A stretch of DNA of 44,089 nt from Sediminibacterium ginsengisoli (GTDB lineage Bacteria > Bacteroidota > Bacteroidia > Chitinophagales > Chitinophagaceae). The stretch spans positions 1-44,089 of the forward strand of contig CAMBEQ010000020.1 in NCBI GenBank assembly GCA_945865545.1, given 5' to 3'. The stretch's first letter is position 1, and the number at the start of each line of letters is the position of its first letter. A model generated the notes under the pieces. The model was not told where the DNA came from and ran no database searches. It saw only the letters and a program-made list of their open reading frames with translations. Position numbers and translations under genes: made by a program. Below, piece by piece: positions 7,834 to 16,997 of the stretch.

Positions 7834-8961
7834 ATGGCAAAATCTACACCTAAAAAACCAGTTTCAAAAGCAAAAAAAAAATTGATCAGCGCAAGCTCTT
7901 ATCAATTTTTAAGCAACTATATTAATAATCCTTCCCCTGTGGGATTTGAAACCAGTGGTCAAAAAATTTGGTTGGATTATCTAACTCAATATGTAGACAC
8001 CACTTTTACAGATCCCTATGGCACGGCAGTAGGGGTAATTAATCCAAGTGCGCCATTTAAAGTGGTCATAGAAGCACACGCTGATGAGATTAGTTGGTTT
8101 GTCAATTACATCAATGACCAAGGCTTAATACATTTAAAAAGAAATGGTGGCGTAGATCATCAAATTGCCCCATCCATGCGTGTTTGGATTCATGGAAAAA
8201 AAGGTCCTGTAAAAGCGGTATTTGGATGGCCTGCCATTCATACCAGATTAAGCAATCCAGAACAAAAAGAACCTCAACCTAAAGTAGATAATTTAACCTT
8301 GGATTGTGGCGCAAGAACAAAAAAAGAAGTGGAAGCTTTGGGCATTCATATTGGTGCAGTAGTCACCTATCAAGAAGGCATAGACGAATTAGCACATGAT
8401 TTTATTATTGGCCGCGCATTTGACAATAGAGTAGGTGGATTTATGATTGCTGAAGTAGCTCGTTTGTTAAAAGAAAATAAAAAGAAACTCCCTTACGGAT
8501 TATATATTGTTAATGCAGTACAAGAAGAAATTGGATTACGTGGCGCCGAGATGATTGCCCGAAGAATCAAACCCAATATTGCCATCATTACCGATGTTAC
8601 CCATGACACACATACCCCTATGATCAACAAAGCTATTGAAGGAGATATCTTATGTGGTAGAGGGCCTTCTCTAGCTTATGCGCCAGCGATCCATAATAAA
8701 CTATTGGCCATTGTAGAAGAAACCGCAAAAGCAAAGAAAATTCCTGTACAATTTAGAACCTTGAGCAGAAGCACAGGAACAGATACCGATAGTTTTGCTT
8801 ATGCCAATGATGGTTGTCCATCAGTTTTAATTTCTATTCCATTAAGATATATGCACACTACAGTAGAGATGATTCATAAAAAAGATATTGTTGATACGAT
8901 TCAATTGATGTATGAAACTTTGTTAACGCTTACGCCAAAAACTAATTTAAGTTACCTATAA
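7834..8961 (+). CDS. M42 family metallopeptidase (glutamyl aminopeptidase/cellulase M-like)
   Basis: The 375-residue protein belongs to the dinuclear-metal M42 aminopeptidases. Metal-binding and catalytic segments are in order: IEAHADEISW (first His ligand), GRAFDNRVGG (bridging Asp), NAVQEEIGLRG (catalytic and ligand Glu pair), IITDVTHD (Asp ligand) and RYMHTTVEM (final His). The first about 20 residues are a Lys/Ala/Ser/Pro-rich extension (for example PKKPVSKAKKK), an unusual basic leader; there is no signal peptide, so the enzyme should be cytoplasmic. Family members trim N-terminal residues from peptides and often form tetrahedral dodecamers. Its TAA overlaps the ATG of the amidotransferase by one base (TAATG), implying translational coupling within a three-gene operon. 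Substrate unknown. Confidence 0.92.
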   Translation: MAKSTPKKPVSKAKKKLISASSYQFLSNYINNPSPVGFETSGQKIWLDYLTQYVDTTFTDPYGTAVGVINPSAPFKVVIEAHADEISWFVNYINDQGLIHLKRNGGVDHQIAPSMRVWIHGKKGPVKAVFGWPAIHTRLSNPEQKEPQPKVDNLTLDCGARTKKEVEALGIHIGAVVTYQEGIDELAHDFIIGRAFDNRVGGFMIAEVARLLKENKKKLPYGLYIVNAVQEEIGLRGAEMIARRIKPNIAIITDVTHDTHTPMINKAIEGDILCGRGPSLAYAPAIHNKLLAIVEETAKAKKIPVQFRTLSRSTGTDTDSFAYANDGCPSVLISIPLRYMHTTVEMIHKKDIVDTIQLMYETLLTLTPKTNLSYL

Positions 8962-9755
8962 TGGCGAATCCCCTCATTACCATTGCGATCATCGATATGT
9001 ATGATGGAAATACCAATGTGGGAATGGAGTGTATTGTAAGTATCCTAAAAAAATGGAGTGCCAAAAGAAACCTGCCTATCACCTACTCTACTTTTAAATT
9101 AAGAGAGACAGGTGAAATTCCAAATGAAAATTTTGATATATACATTTCGTCTGGTGGACCTGGTTCACCATTGGACTCTAAAAATGAACCCTGGGATAAT
9201 AAGTATACCCAATGGCTAGATCAAATGATGGCTTTAGGTAAACCTGTTTTTTTAATTTGTCATAGTTTCCAAATAGCTTGCAGACATTTTAATTTAGGAA
9301 CCATTACATTGAGAAAATCAAGGCAAATTGGTATTTTACCCATACATCCATTGACCGAAGATGCTATTTTCAATGGTTTAGAAGATCCATTTTATGCTTT
9401 AGAAAGTAGGGAATATCAAATTATAGCACCCAACGACGAAGCACTTGCCAAAATGGGCGGAAGTATCATTGCATTAGAAAAAATAAGACCTCAGGTCCCA
9501 TTAGAACGCGCTATCATGGCTATCCGTTTTAATAAAAATATGATTGGCGTTCAATTTCATCCAGAAGGGGAAACAGAAGCCTTACAAGAATTTTTTCAAG
9601 AAACCGTTTTAAAAAATAAAATCATTGAAGAATTTGGAATTGAAAAATGGGAGACCATTATTGCTCAATTAGAAGATCCAAATAAAATTCAAAAGACCGG
9701 TTCCACCTTTATTCCTAATTTTCTAGACAGGGCTATGCAAATACCATTGAATTAA
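8961..9755 (+). CDS. Class I glutamine amidotransferase-like protein (GATase1)
   Basis: The 264-residue protein has the alpha/beta fold of class I glutamine amidotransferases such as the GuaA amidotransferase domain. SSGGPGSP (residues 63-70) supplies the oxyanion region. The nucleophile is Cys100 in FLICHSFQ, and the His/Glu pair is H200/E202 in GVQFHPEGE, so the full triad is present. The nucleophile elbow is CHSFQ rather than the common CxGxQ, which marks a divergent branch. The C-terminal about 50 residues extend beyond the core. No synthetase domain is fused; ammonia or an amide-bond reaction is presumably shared with a partner. The neighbours are an M42 peptidase (1-nt overlap) and an ATP-grasp-like protein (8-bp gap), the latter being the obvious partner by inference. 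Confidence 0.85.
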   Translation: MANPLITIAIIDMYDGNTNVGMECIVSILKKWSAKRNLPITYSTFKLRETGEIPNENFDIYISSGGPGSPLDSKNEPWDNKYTQWLDQMMALGKPVFLICHSFQIACRHFNLGTITLRKSRQIGILPIHPLTEDAIFNGLEDPFYALESREYQIIAPNDEALAKMGGSIIALEKIRPQVPLERAIMAIRFNKNMIGVQFHPEGETEALQEFFQETVLKNKIIEEFGIEKWETIIAQLEDPNKIQKTGSTFIPNFLDRAMQIPLN

Positions 9756-9763
9756 GAAAAGAT

Positions 9764-10960
9764 ATGATTCCTCCATTAAGACAAAAATTTAATGCTGCCT
9801 ATACTGAAGAAAAGTATCAAAATTACCTTTCTTCTATTTCCAATAGCTACCCCAATGCCTTAGATTTTAAAATTGCCGAGACCCCCATTTTTATTGATCA
9901 AAAATTTACTGCTCAATTGCTTGAACTAGGCGATTATGTCAATGGTGAAATTTTGAGTAGTCAATTTAAAGTGAATACGCAGCCCTCTTTAGCCAAGCAA
10001 CCCAATATTCCTAATGAGCCCCCTTATCCAGCATGTATTGTCATGGATTTTGCTATAGCCAATAACGCAAAGAATGAATTGGTTCCCAAATTGATAGAAT
10101 TACAAGGATTCCCTTCTTTATTTGCATTTGAATTACTTCAAGAAGAAACCTTGAGTGCACATTATGAATTACCAGAAAATTACAGTCCCTTTTTAAATGG
10201 TTACCATAAGGAAAAGTACATCGCTCATTTAAAACAAATAATTGCTGGCACCAAAGGCGAACACACGGTGCTGCTTGAAATTTACCCACACCAACAAAAA
10301 ACGAGAATTGATTTTTATTGTACCGAAAAATACTTAAATATCCCTATTGTATGCATCACGGAATTAGAGCAAAAAGGAAATCAACTATTTTATACAAGAA
10401 ATGGAATTAGCATTAAAATAGATCGAATTTACAATCGGGTAATAGTTGATGAACTTAATAAGCTACCAGCAGCCATTCAAGAAAAAGGTAAAATATTATT
10501 AAATGATCTAGCAATAAGCTGGGTCACACATCCGAATCATTTTTTTAGAATTAGTAAATTTTTAATGCCATTTTTAAAGCATCCACATGTTCCTACCACA
10601 CAGTTTGTTCATCAATTAGCAGCCATCCCTGAAAATTTACAGGACTATATATTAAAGCCGCTCTTTTCATTCGCAGGGCAAGGCGTGATCATAGACATTC
10701 AACATGAAGATTTTGAAAAGCTTAGTCATCCTGAGCAATGGATTTTACAAGAAAAAGTACATTATGCCGAATGCATTGAAACGCCCACAGGTCCTGCTAA
10801 AGCAGAAATAAGATTATTTTATTTTTGGGACGAAACTAAACAAAAATTCATAGCCACTATGAATTTAGCTCGGTTGAGTAAAGGAAAAATGATTGGAGTA
10901 GATTATAATAAAACTGCCACCTGGGTAGGCGGCAGTTTAGCTTATTTCGAAGAAATATAA
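9764..10960 (+). CDS. ATP-grasp-like protein of unknown substrate
   Basis: I do not recognise a named family for this 398-residue protein, but its C-terminal third carries ATP-grasp hallmarks: a KP-containing strand followed by a Gly-rich loop (YILKPLFSFAGQGV; K298, G305, G307), the hinge WILQEKV (Q329/E330), a metal-binding EIR triplet (E348-R350), and TMNLARLSKG where an Asn/Arg pair (N367, R370) would bind Mg and phosphate. The N-terminal 290 residues have no motif I know. ATP-grasp enzymes join a carboxylate to an amine or thiol through an acyl-phosphate. It closes the M42/amidotransferase operon and ends 6 bp from the convergent efflux adaptor gene. A glutathionylspermidine-synthase-like relation is possible; the fold call is moderately certain, the function unknown. 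Confidence 0.65.
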   Translation: MIPPLRQKFNAAYTEEKYQNYLSSISNSYPNALDFKIAETPIFIDQKFTAQLLELGDYVNGEILSSQFKVNTQPSLAKQPNIPNEPPYPACIVMDFAIANNAKNELVPKLIELQGFPSLFAFELLQEETLSAHYELPENYSPFLNGYHKEKYIAHLKQIIAGTKGEHTVLLEIYPHQQKTRIDFYCTEKYLNIPIVCITELEQKGNQLFYTRNGISIKIDRIYNRVIVDELNKLPAAIQEKGKILLNDLAISWVTHPNHFFRISKFLMPFLKHPHVPTTQFVHQLAAIPENLQDYILKPLFSFAGQGVIIDIQHEDFEKLSHPEQWILQEKVHYAECIETPTGPAKAEIRLFYFWDETKQKFIATMNLARLSKGKMIGVDYNKTATWVGGSLAYFEEI

Positions 10961-10966
10961 ATTTTC

Positions 10967-12109
10967 CTAAGAGGGGTTATTCTTTAATTGCATTAATAAT
11001 GTATAGGCATTAGTGAGTACTACCTCCTGATTACCTAAATCGGTTTTAATTTCAACAAAGCCATCATTGGAAACGCCAATTTCAACTGGAACCATTTTGA
11101 AATTAGTACCATCTATTTTTACAAAAACAAAAGGTTTATTTTGCCATTTAACCACTGACTCTTCTGGCAATGCATTCACTTTTGCATTGTTCAACTCTAT
11201 TTCTGCGTTGGCAAAAGTGCCTGGATATAAGTGTACGTTTTCATTTGCTAAATGACAATGCACATCCGTTGTTCTTTCTTCATTGATACTAGGTGTTATC
11301 ACTGCAACCGTTGCCAAATATTTTTGATTGATATTATTATTAGTATAAAAACTTACCTTATTGCCAATCTTTAAATTAGTAGCATCATTTTCATAAACAA
11401 TAAGTCTTAAATGCAAATCACTTGGGTCAATTATTTCAAAAAGTACATCTGTAGGGTTCACATATTTGCCTATGTTTACATTTACCTTCGTTATATAGCC
11501 ATTTATAGGGGAATTGAAATTAATTGCTCTTGAAATATTATTTTCATTTAACAATAGAGGGTCAATCCCCAAAAGCTTAAGCTTCTCACTTAAAGACTTC
11601 ACTAAATATTTTTGACTCTCAAAGTCGCTCTTGGCTAATTGAAATATTTTATCACTAACTGCCTTGGTTGCATTTAAATCTCTTTGTCTAATAAAATCAG
11701 CTTCGAGGTAGGTTAATTTGCTTTTCGAAGTTAAATAGTCTTGCTGTAATTCTATATAAATGGGATCTTCCATCACAGCCAATAAGTTCCCTTTTTTAAC
11801 AAGCATTCCTGGAATCAAACTGGTCTTCTTTAAGTAGCCTCCCATAGGTATACTAATTGATACAATATTGCTAGGGGGCACATCAATTAATCCATTCACT
11901 TTTAAAATTTTATGCATAGCCTTCGTTTGAGCTAACCCAAACGAAAGATTGGCACTTTTTAATTGCTCAGCACTTAAAGTAACTACTTGCGAAACAAGTG
12001 TATCCATTTTTTGATTAGTAGCTGCAGTTTCAACTTTGTCATTTTTATTTCCATTACAAGCCAGCAATAGCGCCATACTAGCTAATAAAATTAATTTGTT
12101 TGATTTCAT
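10967..12109 (-). CDS. RND efflux periplasmic adaptor lipoprotein (CusB/CzcB type)
   Basis: The 380-residue membrane-fusion protein should link the inner-membrane RND pump to the outer-membrane channel. Residues 1-18 are a lipoprotein signal with lipobox LLAC (Cys18), so the protein is lipid-anchored. The IPMGGYLKKTSLIPGMLVKKG segment (about residues 90-110) is the first half of the barrel-sandwich domain; an alpha-hairpin follows (QQDYLTSKSKLTYLEADFIRQ), then NGYITKVNVNIGKYV as the second half, and beta-barrel and membrane-proximal domains to the end. No His/Met-rich metal tail is present. It lies 10 bp downstream of the CzcA-CzcC fusion in the same operon. Metal specificity cannot be assigned. 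Confidence 0.93.
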   Translation of the reverse strand: MKSNKLILLASMALLLACNGNKNDKVETAATNQKMDTLVSQVVTLSAEQLKSANLSFGLAQTKAMHKILKVNGLIDVPPSNIVSISIPMGGYLKKTSLIPGMLVKKGNLLAVMEDPIYIELQQDYLTSKSKLTYLEADFIRQRDLNATKAVSDKIFQLAKSDFESQKYLVKSLSEKLKLLGIDPLLLNENNISRAINFNSPINGYITKVNVNIGKYVNPTDVLFEIIDPSDLHLRLIVYENDATNLKIGNKVSFYTNNNINQKYLATVAVITPSINEERTTDVHCHLANENVHLYPGTFANAEIELNNAKVNALPEESVVKWQNKPFVFVKIDGTNFKMVPVEIGVSNDGFVEIKTDLGNQEVVLTNAYTLLMQLKNNPS

Positions 12110-12119
12110 AAATTTATCT

Positions 12120-15100
12120 TTAATTATTTGTGCTTATTTTTTCTATTTCAATAGCGCCATCATTTAATTGTTGAACATAATTAAAATATTCATTTTGAAT
12201 TTGTATGGCCTGATTCACAATCATCACCCATTCTAAATAGCCGACTTCCCCAGCAGCAAGCTTTTTGGTAGCTACTTCAATGAGAAGATTAGCATTAGGT
12301 AAAATTGTTTTTTGATATTGATTCACTAATTTTTTATTTTGAAAATATTGAGTCACCAGATTCGTTAAGTTGGAAGTGAACTGCTGTTCAACAGCAATTT
12401 GATCTAATTTATTTTGTTGTACACTAATATTACTAGCAGCTATTTTTGAACGTTGCGCTGTAGAGAATAATGGAACCGATAACCCCATATTATAAGCATT
12501 AAACCTATATCCTTGTCCAAAATATTTTTCTGTATTTTTAGTAGTGGGTTGCCAACCAATAATGGTAGAGGAGATATAACCAACATTAAAAGAAGGCTGT
12601 AATTTCCCTTTGTCAAGTTTAAGTTGATTTTCGGCAAGGGTAACTTTTTGTTGGCTTATTTTAATTTGAGGCGTTTCCGGCACCACTAATATATCTGGAA
12701 TGCGTTGTAGCTCCATGATATTATTTTCAGCGAATGGTATGCGAGTTAACTTAGAATTAATTAAAGTATTAAATTGATTCAACATAACTTCATAACCAGT
12801 AGTTAATAATTGTAATTGATTGGATATTTGAGCTAACTGACTCTCTGCTGTAATTTTTTCTAGCACATCTGTATTTCCAGCTTCAAAGCGTTGCTTTGCT
12901 TTACTGGCAAAGGAAGAATAGATACTATCAGCCTCTAACAACAGCTGCTTCTTTTTTTGCAACAATAGTAAATTATAATAGTGCCTTTTTACGGCCGCCT
13001 TTAGCTCTATTTCTTTTTGTAATTTTGATAATTCACTAATAGAGAAATTGGTTTTATTGATTGCGCTTTGACTTGTATACACACCAGGAAATTGAATGTT
13101 TTGAGAAACAGAAATTCTATTGTCATTTTGGAAACCATTCATTTTTCCGTATCCAAAATCAATAAGCGTTTTGTCAACATCCAAATAGCTCTTCTTTAAT
13201 GCTTGATAATAATTCACCTCCATGGCAGCCACTTTTAGAGAGGCGTTATTTTTTATAGCGCTTTCTAAAGCCTCATTTAAACTTATTTTACTTTGAGCAG
13301 TAGCTGTTGTTAGGGTACAAAAAAGGGCCAATACAATGAGGCTTATATTTTTATTTATTTTTATGTACCGTGTTCCTTTTTCAAAAAGTAAATACATCAC
13401 AGGTAAAACAAACAGCGTTAACATGGTTGATATAATAAGACCTCCTATAACAACGGTTGCTAATGGTTTTTGCACTTCTCCTCCAGCACCAGTACTTATG
13501 GCCATTGGTATAAATCCTAAGGCAGGAACCAATGCAGTCATTAGTACTGCTCTTAATTTTGACTTGGTTGCATGAATAACTATCCTTATTGAATCATGCC
13601 ATCCCTCCGCTTTTAATCGATTAAACTCCGATACTAATAATATTCCATTCAAGACCGCTACGCCAAATAAAGCAATAAAGCCTACTCCAGCAGAAATACT
13701 AAATGGCATATTCCTTACCCACAATGCAATAATCCCTCCCATCGCTGATAAAGGAATGGCCGTATAAATTAACAAGCCTTGCTTCACAGAACCAAAAGCG
13801 AAATACAGTAGTAGAAAAATAAGAAGCAACGCAATAGGGACTACAATACTTAACCTATCTTTTGCTGCAGTCATATTTTCAAAAGACCCCCCATAAACAA
13901 TAGTATAGCCTTTCTGCAATTTCAATTGTTCCTTAATTTTAGACTGCAACTCATTTACAATAGTCTGCACATCTCTTCCTGTAATATTAAATCCTACAAT
14001 AATTCTTCGTTTAGTATTTTCTCTTTGAATTTGATTGACCCCTTCTATTTCCTCTATCCCGGCTACATAAGATAGTGGAATTTGTTGCCCCCTGGCAGAG
14101 GTAACATATAAATTTTGAATATCGGATATGCTTTTTCGAGCTTCTCCTTCTAATCTCACCACCATGTCAAACCTTTTTTCCTCTTCATACACTTGTCCCG
14201 CTATTTGGCCTGCAAAAGCAGCATTCACTACTTTATTAATGTCTGAGACATTAAGTCCATACTTGGCCATACCATCCCTATTGTATTTAATAACTACCTG
14301 TGGCATACCAGTTACTTTCTCTTCGTAAATATTAATGGCCCCATCTACTGTTTTAATAATATCATTTAATTTACTGGCATACTTAGTAAGGCTATCTAAG
14401 TTTTCGCCGAAAATTTTACAAACCACATCTTGTCTAGCACCAGTCATCAATTCATTAAAACGCATTTGAACTGGGTATTGAAATCCCACTGTTATACCAG
14501 GCACTTGCTCTAATACTTTAGTCATTTTTAAACTTAGCTCATTAAAAGTTTTCGCAGAGGTCCATTCTTTTTTGTCTTTTAATATCACCATCATATCTGC
14601 CGCTTCAAAGGGCATTGGATCGGTTGGTATTTCTGCACTACCAATTTTTGTAACTACTTTTTGTACTTCTGGAAAATTTTGAATTAAAAGTTTAGAAGCT
14701 TTTTGTGTAGACTCAATGGTATTATTCAAATTACTCCCTGTTAACACTCTTGTTTCCACTGCAAAATCCCCCTCTTCCAATTGCGGAATAAACTCACCGC
14801 CCATATTCAATAATAAAACAACAGAAATTGAAAATAAAGCTATAGTAGAAACAATAACTGTTTTAGGTATATTCAATACTTTTTTTAACAGTGGCTGATA
14901 GGCTCGTTCTAACCAAATCATTAATCTGTCTGTAAAGTTTTTTGAGTGATTTAATTTTTTATTCAAAAACAAAGCAGCCATCATCGGCACATAAGTGATA
15001 GATAATATAAAGGCGCCAAAAATGGCAAAAGCAATGGTAAAGGCCATTGGCTTGAACATTTTACCTTCAATCCCCTCTAAAGACAAGATGGGCAAATAAA

Positions 15101-16484
15101 CTATTAATATAATGATCTGACTAAACACAGCAGACTTAATCATAGCCCCTGTTGACTTTCCTACTTCTTCATCCATCTCCTCTTGATTCACATTCAATAG
15201 TGTTCTAAAATGTTTTGAATGCGCAAATCGGTGCAATATGGCTTCAATTACAATTACAGATCCATCTACAATCAATCCAAAATCAATGGCCCCCAAAGAC
15301 ATGAGGTTGCCTCCCACGCCAAATAAGTTCATTAATATAATTGCAAATAGCATTGACAAGGGGATGACTGAAGAAACAATTAATCCAGCTCTCAAATTGC
15401 CAAGAAAAAATACAAGTACAAAAATAACTATTAACGCCCCCTCTAATAAGTTGGTCTCCACCGTGCTAATAGCATTATTGACCATTTTAGTTCTATCTAA
15501 AAAAGGTTCAATAACAACTCCCTCTGGTAACATTTTTTGTATTTCAGCAATCTTATCTTTTACTCTTTTAACTACTAAAGATGAGTTTTCTCCCTTTAAC
15601 ATCATCACCACAGCCCCAGCCACTTCTCCTTCATCATTATAGGTCATAGCGCCGTATCTAATGGCATAGCCATATTGTACTTTAGCAATATCTCTTATTA
15701 ATAGTGGCGTTCCATTGTCTAATTGTTTTACAACTATTTTTTCTATGTCATCCAAATTGGTGGTTAAGCCCTCGCTTCTAATATATAAAACAGTAGGTCC
15801 TTTTTCAATGTAAGCACCCCCCGTATTTTGATTGTTCTTTTCTAAGGAAGTGAAAATATCTGAAATGGTTAATCCATAGGCCTTTAATTGATCTTGACGT
15901 ACCGCAATTTCATATTGCTTTAATTTACCACCAAAGCTGGCTACTTCAGCCACACCTGGAGTACCAATAAGCTGTCTTCGAACCACCCAATCCTGTAATG
16001 TTCTTAATTGCATCGGGTCGTACTTTCCCTCATAGCCTTTCAATGGCCTTACTACATATTGAAAAATTTCTCCCAAACCTGTAGAGACTGGAGCTAGTTC
16101 TGGCGAACCAGTGCCAGGAGGAATACTTTGTTGTACTTTTTGTAGCTTCTCACTTATTTGTTGCCTTGCCCAATAAATATCAATATCATCTTTAAATACG
16201 ATCGTAATTAAAGAAAGTCCAAATCGGGAAAAGCTTCTAATTTGTTTAGTACCCGGAATACTACTACACGCTTGCTCAATGGGAAAAGTAACTAACCTTT
16301 CTATATCAGTAGCTCCTAATGAAGGGGATACAGTAATTATTTGCACCTGGTTGTCGGTGATATCAGGCACCGCATCTATTGGTAATTGGGTTACTTCGTA
16401 GGCTCCCCAGCCAACCAGTGAAATTATAAACAACCCTATTATTAGCTTATTCTTGATAGAATAGGCAATGATTTTATTTAACAT
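12120..16484 (-). CDS. CzcA/CusA heavy-metal RND pump fused to a CzcC/TolC-like outer-membrane factor
   Basis: This 1454-residue protein joins two members of a tripartite efflux pump. Residues 1 to about 1040 are a heavy-metal RND transporter: LPIDAVPDITDNQVQII near the N-terminus and the TM4 proton-relay motif IDFGLIVDGSVIVIEA, closest to the DFGx3DG pattern of divalent-cation (CzcA-like) pumps. After the last pump helix (FVLPVMYLLFEKG) a short basic stretch leads to a new hydrophobic segment ISLIVLALFCTLTTATAQS ending in ATA|Q at residues 1061-1064, which looks like a signal peptide with a signal peptidase I site. Residues 1064-1454 are a TolC-family outer-membrane factor rich in coiled-coil. 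Such fusions are known in Bacteroidota. Cleavage at the junction would release the channel; this is inference. The adaptor gene follows after 10 bp. Confidence 0.94.
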   Translation of the reverse strand: MLNKIIAYSIKNKLIIGLFIISLVGWGAYEVTQLPIDAVPDITDNQVQIITVSPSLGATDIERLVTFPIEQACSSIPGTKQIRSFSRFGLSLITIVFKDDIDIYWARQQISEKLQKVQQSIPPGTGSPELAPVSTGLGEIFQYVVRPLKGYEGKYDPMQLRTLQDWVVRRQLIGTPGVAEVASFGGKLKQYEIAVRQDQLKAYGLTISDIFTSLEKNNQNTGGAYIEKGPTVLYIRSEGLTTNLDDIEKIVVKQLDNGTPLLIRDIAKVQYGYAIRYGAMTYNDEGEVAGAVVMMLKGENSSLVVKRVKDKIAEIQKMLPEGVVIEPFLDRTKMVNNAISTVETNLLEGALIVIFVLVFFLGNLRAGLIVSSVIPLSMLFAIILMNLFGVGGNLMSLGAIDFGLIVDGSVIVIEAILHRFAHSKHFRTLLNVNQEEMDEEVGKSTGAMIKSAVFSQIIILIVYLPILSLEGIEGKMFKPMAFTIAFAIFGAFILSITYVPMMAALFLNKKLNHSKNFTDRLMIWLERAYQPLLKKVLNIPKTVIVSTIALFSISVVLLLNMGGEFIPQLEEGDFAVETRVLTGSNLNNTIESTQKASKLLIQNFPEVQKVVTKIGSAEIPTDPMPFEAADMMVILKDKKEWTSAKTFNELSLKMTKVLEQVPGITVGFQYPVQMRFNELMTGARQDVVCKIFGENLDSLTKYASKLNDIIKTVDGAINIYEEKVTGMPQVVIKYNRDGMAKYGLNVSDINKVVNAAFAGQIAGQVYEEEKRFDMVVRLEGEARKSISDIQNLYVTSARGQQIPLSYVAGIEEIEGVNQIQRENTKRRIIVGFNITGRDVQTIVNELQSKIKEQLKLQKGYTIVYGGSFENMTAAKDRLSIVVPIALLLIFLLLYFAFGSVKQGLLIYTAIPLSAMGGIIALWVRNMPFSISAGVGFIALFGVAVLNGILLVSEFNRLKAEGWHDSIRIVIHATKSKLRAVLMTALVPALGFIPMAISTGAGGEVQKPLATVVIGGLIISTMLTLFVLPVMYLLFEKGTRYIKINKNISLIVLALFCTLTTATAQSKISLNEALESAIKNNASLKVAAMEVNYYQALKKSYLDVDKTLIDFGYGKMNGFQNDNRISVSQNIQFPGVYTSQSAINKTNFSISELSKLQKEIELKAAVKRHYYNLLLLQKKKQLLLEADSIYSSFASKAKQRFEAGNTDVLEKITAESQLAQISNQLQLLTTGYEVMLNQFNTLINSKLTRIPFAENNIMELQRIPDILVVPETPQIKISQQKVTLAENQLKLDKGKLQPSFNVGYISSTIIGWQPTTKNTEKYFGQGYRFNAYNMGLSVPLFSTAQRSKIAASNISVQQNKLDQIAVEQQFTSNLTNLVTQYFQNKKLVNQYQKTILPNANLLIEVATKKLAAGEVGYLEWVMIVNQAIQIQNEYFNYVQQLNDGAIEIEKISTNN

Positions 16485-16554
16485 AAAAAGTCTTATTCAA
16501 AATAATGAAGTAATTACAAAATAATATGCATGAAAAACTTAGTAATACAAATTA

Positions 16555-16953
16555 CTAAAAAAATAATAAAGCTCGAGGTGGTTGGAAAATATTATTCAAC
16601 TTATTGGATGCGTAATCCTTATCGTCAAAAAGCAAATGCTTTATTCTGAGATTGAATGTCATTATGGGCACAATAGATTGCTTTGCCATAAAAAAACTAT
16701 CAAAATTTAATAAAGAAATCGCTCTATTGGACGACTTAAAGGGCAACTGCATATCCTGTTGATAATCGGAATTGTAATTTATAGCAGTAGAAAAATAATG
16801 ATTATTTATAAACTTCGTAAAAGTTAAACCTTGAGTATATTTTTGATGTGTTTTATAATGCTCAAATAAAAAGGGAAGCTTGAGCAATTGGTATGCTTCT
16901 GTGGCACCCAAAAGGTACAAGGAAGTTAATAGTATGATTGCTGCTTTTCTCAC
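16555..16953 (-). CDS. Small exported protein of unknown function next to the metal pump
   Basis: The 132-residue protein starts with a GTG (MRKAAIILLTSLYLLGATEA, a clear signal peptide of about 20 residues). No ATG lies close by in frame. The mature part has no cysteine and no motif I recognise; it contains several aromatic and His residues (YKTHQKYTQ, NNHYFSTAINYNSDYQQD) and ends in a hydrophobic PPRALLFF. It lies 70 bp upstream of the CzcA-CzcC fusion on the same strand and downstream of the HMA-domain protein, so a periplasmic role in metal handling is plausible but inferred only from position. Small exported proteins in this slot occur in other Bacteroidota efflux operons to my knowledge. 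Confidence 0.7.
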   Translation of the reverse strand: MRKAAIILLTSLYLLGATEAYQLLKLPFLFEHYKTHQKYTQGLTFTKFINNHYFSTAINYNSDYQQDMQLPFKSSNRAISLLNFDSFFMAKQSIVPIMTFNLRIKHLLFDDKDYASNKLNNIFQPPRALLFF

Positions 16954-16975
16954 CTTTTAAAGGTACAATTTATTA

Positions 16976-16997
16976 GCGATTAAGCTTTAGCTATCGC
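16976..16997 (-). promoter_or_regulatory. Hairpin in the leader of the small exported protein gene
   Basis: GCGAT at 16976-16980 pairs with ATCGC at 16993-16997, with an inner AG/CT extension after a two-base bulge. It lies 23 bp upstream of the GTG start, between the HMA-protein gene and the small gene. There is no U-tract directly after it, so it is not a standard terminator; an RNA processing or stability element is possible. Weak evidence. Confidence 0.25.

Noticed and set aside
15238..15642. 134-residue open frame opposite the efflux fusion
   Set aside because: Antisense to a strongly supported RND pump; composition rich in Thr, Ile and Asn is typical of a reverse-frame shadow and no family motif appears.
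16952..16964. 13-bp palindrome ACCTTTTAAAGGT at the start of the small exported protein gene
   Set aside because: The single-base centre cannot form an RNA hairpin, the sequence is A/T-rich and short, and it is likely a chance palindrome.
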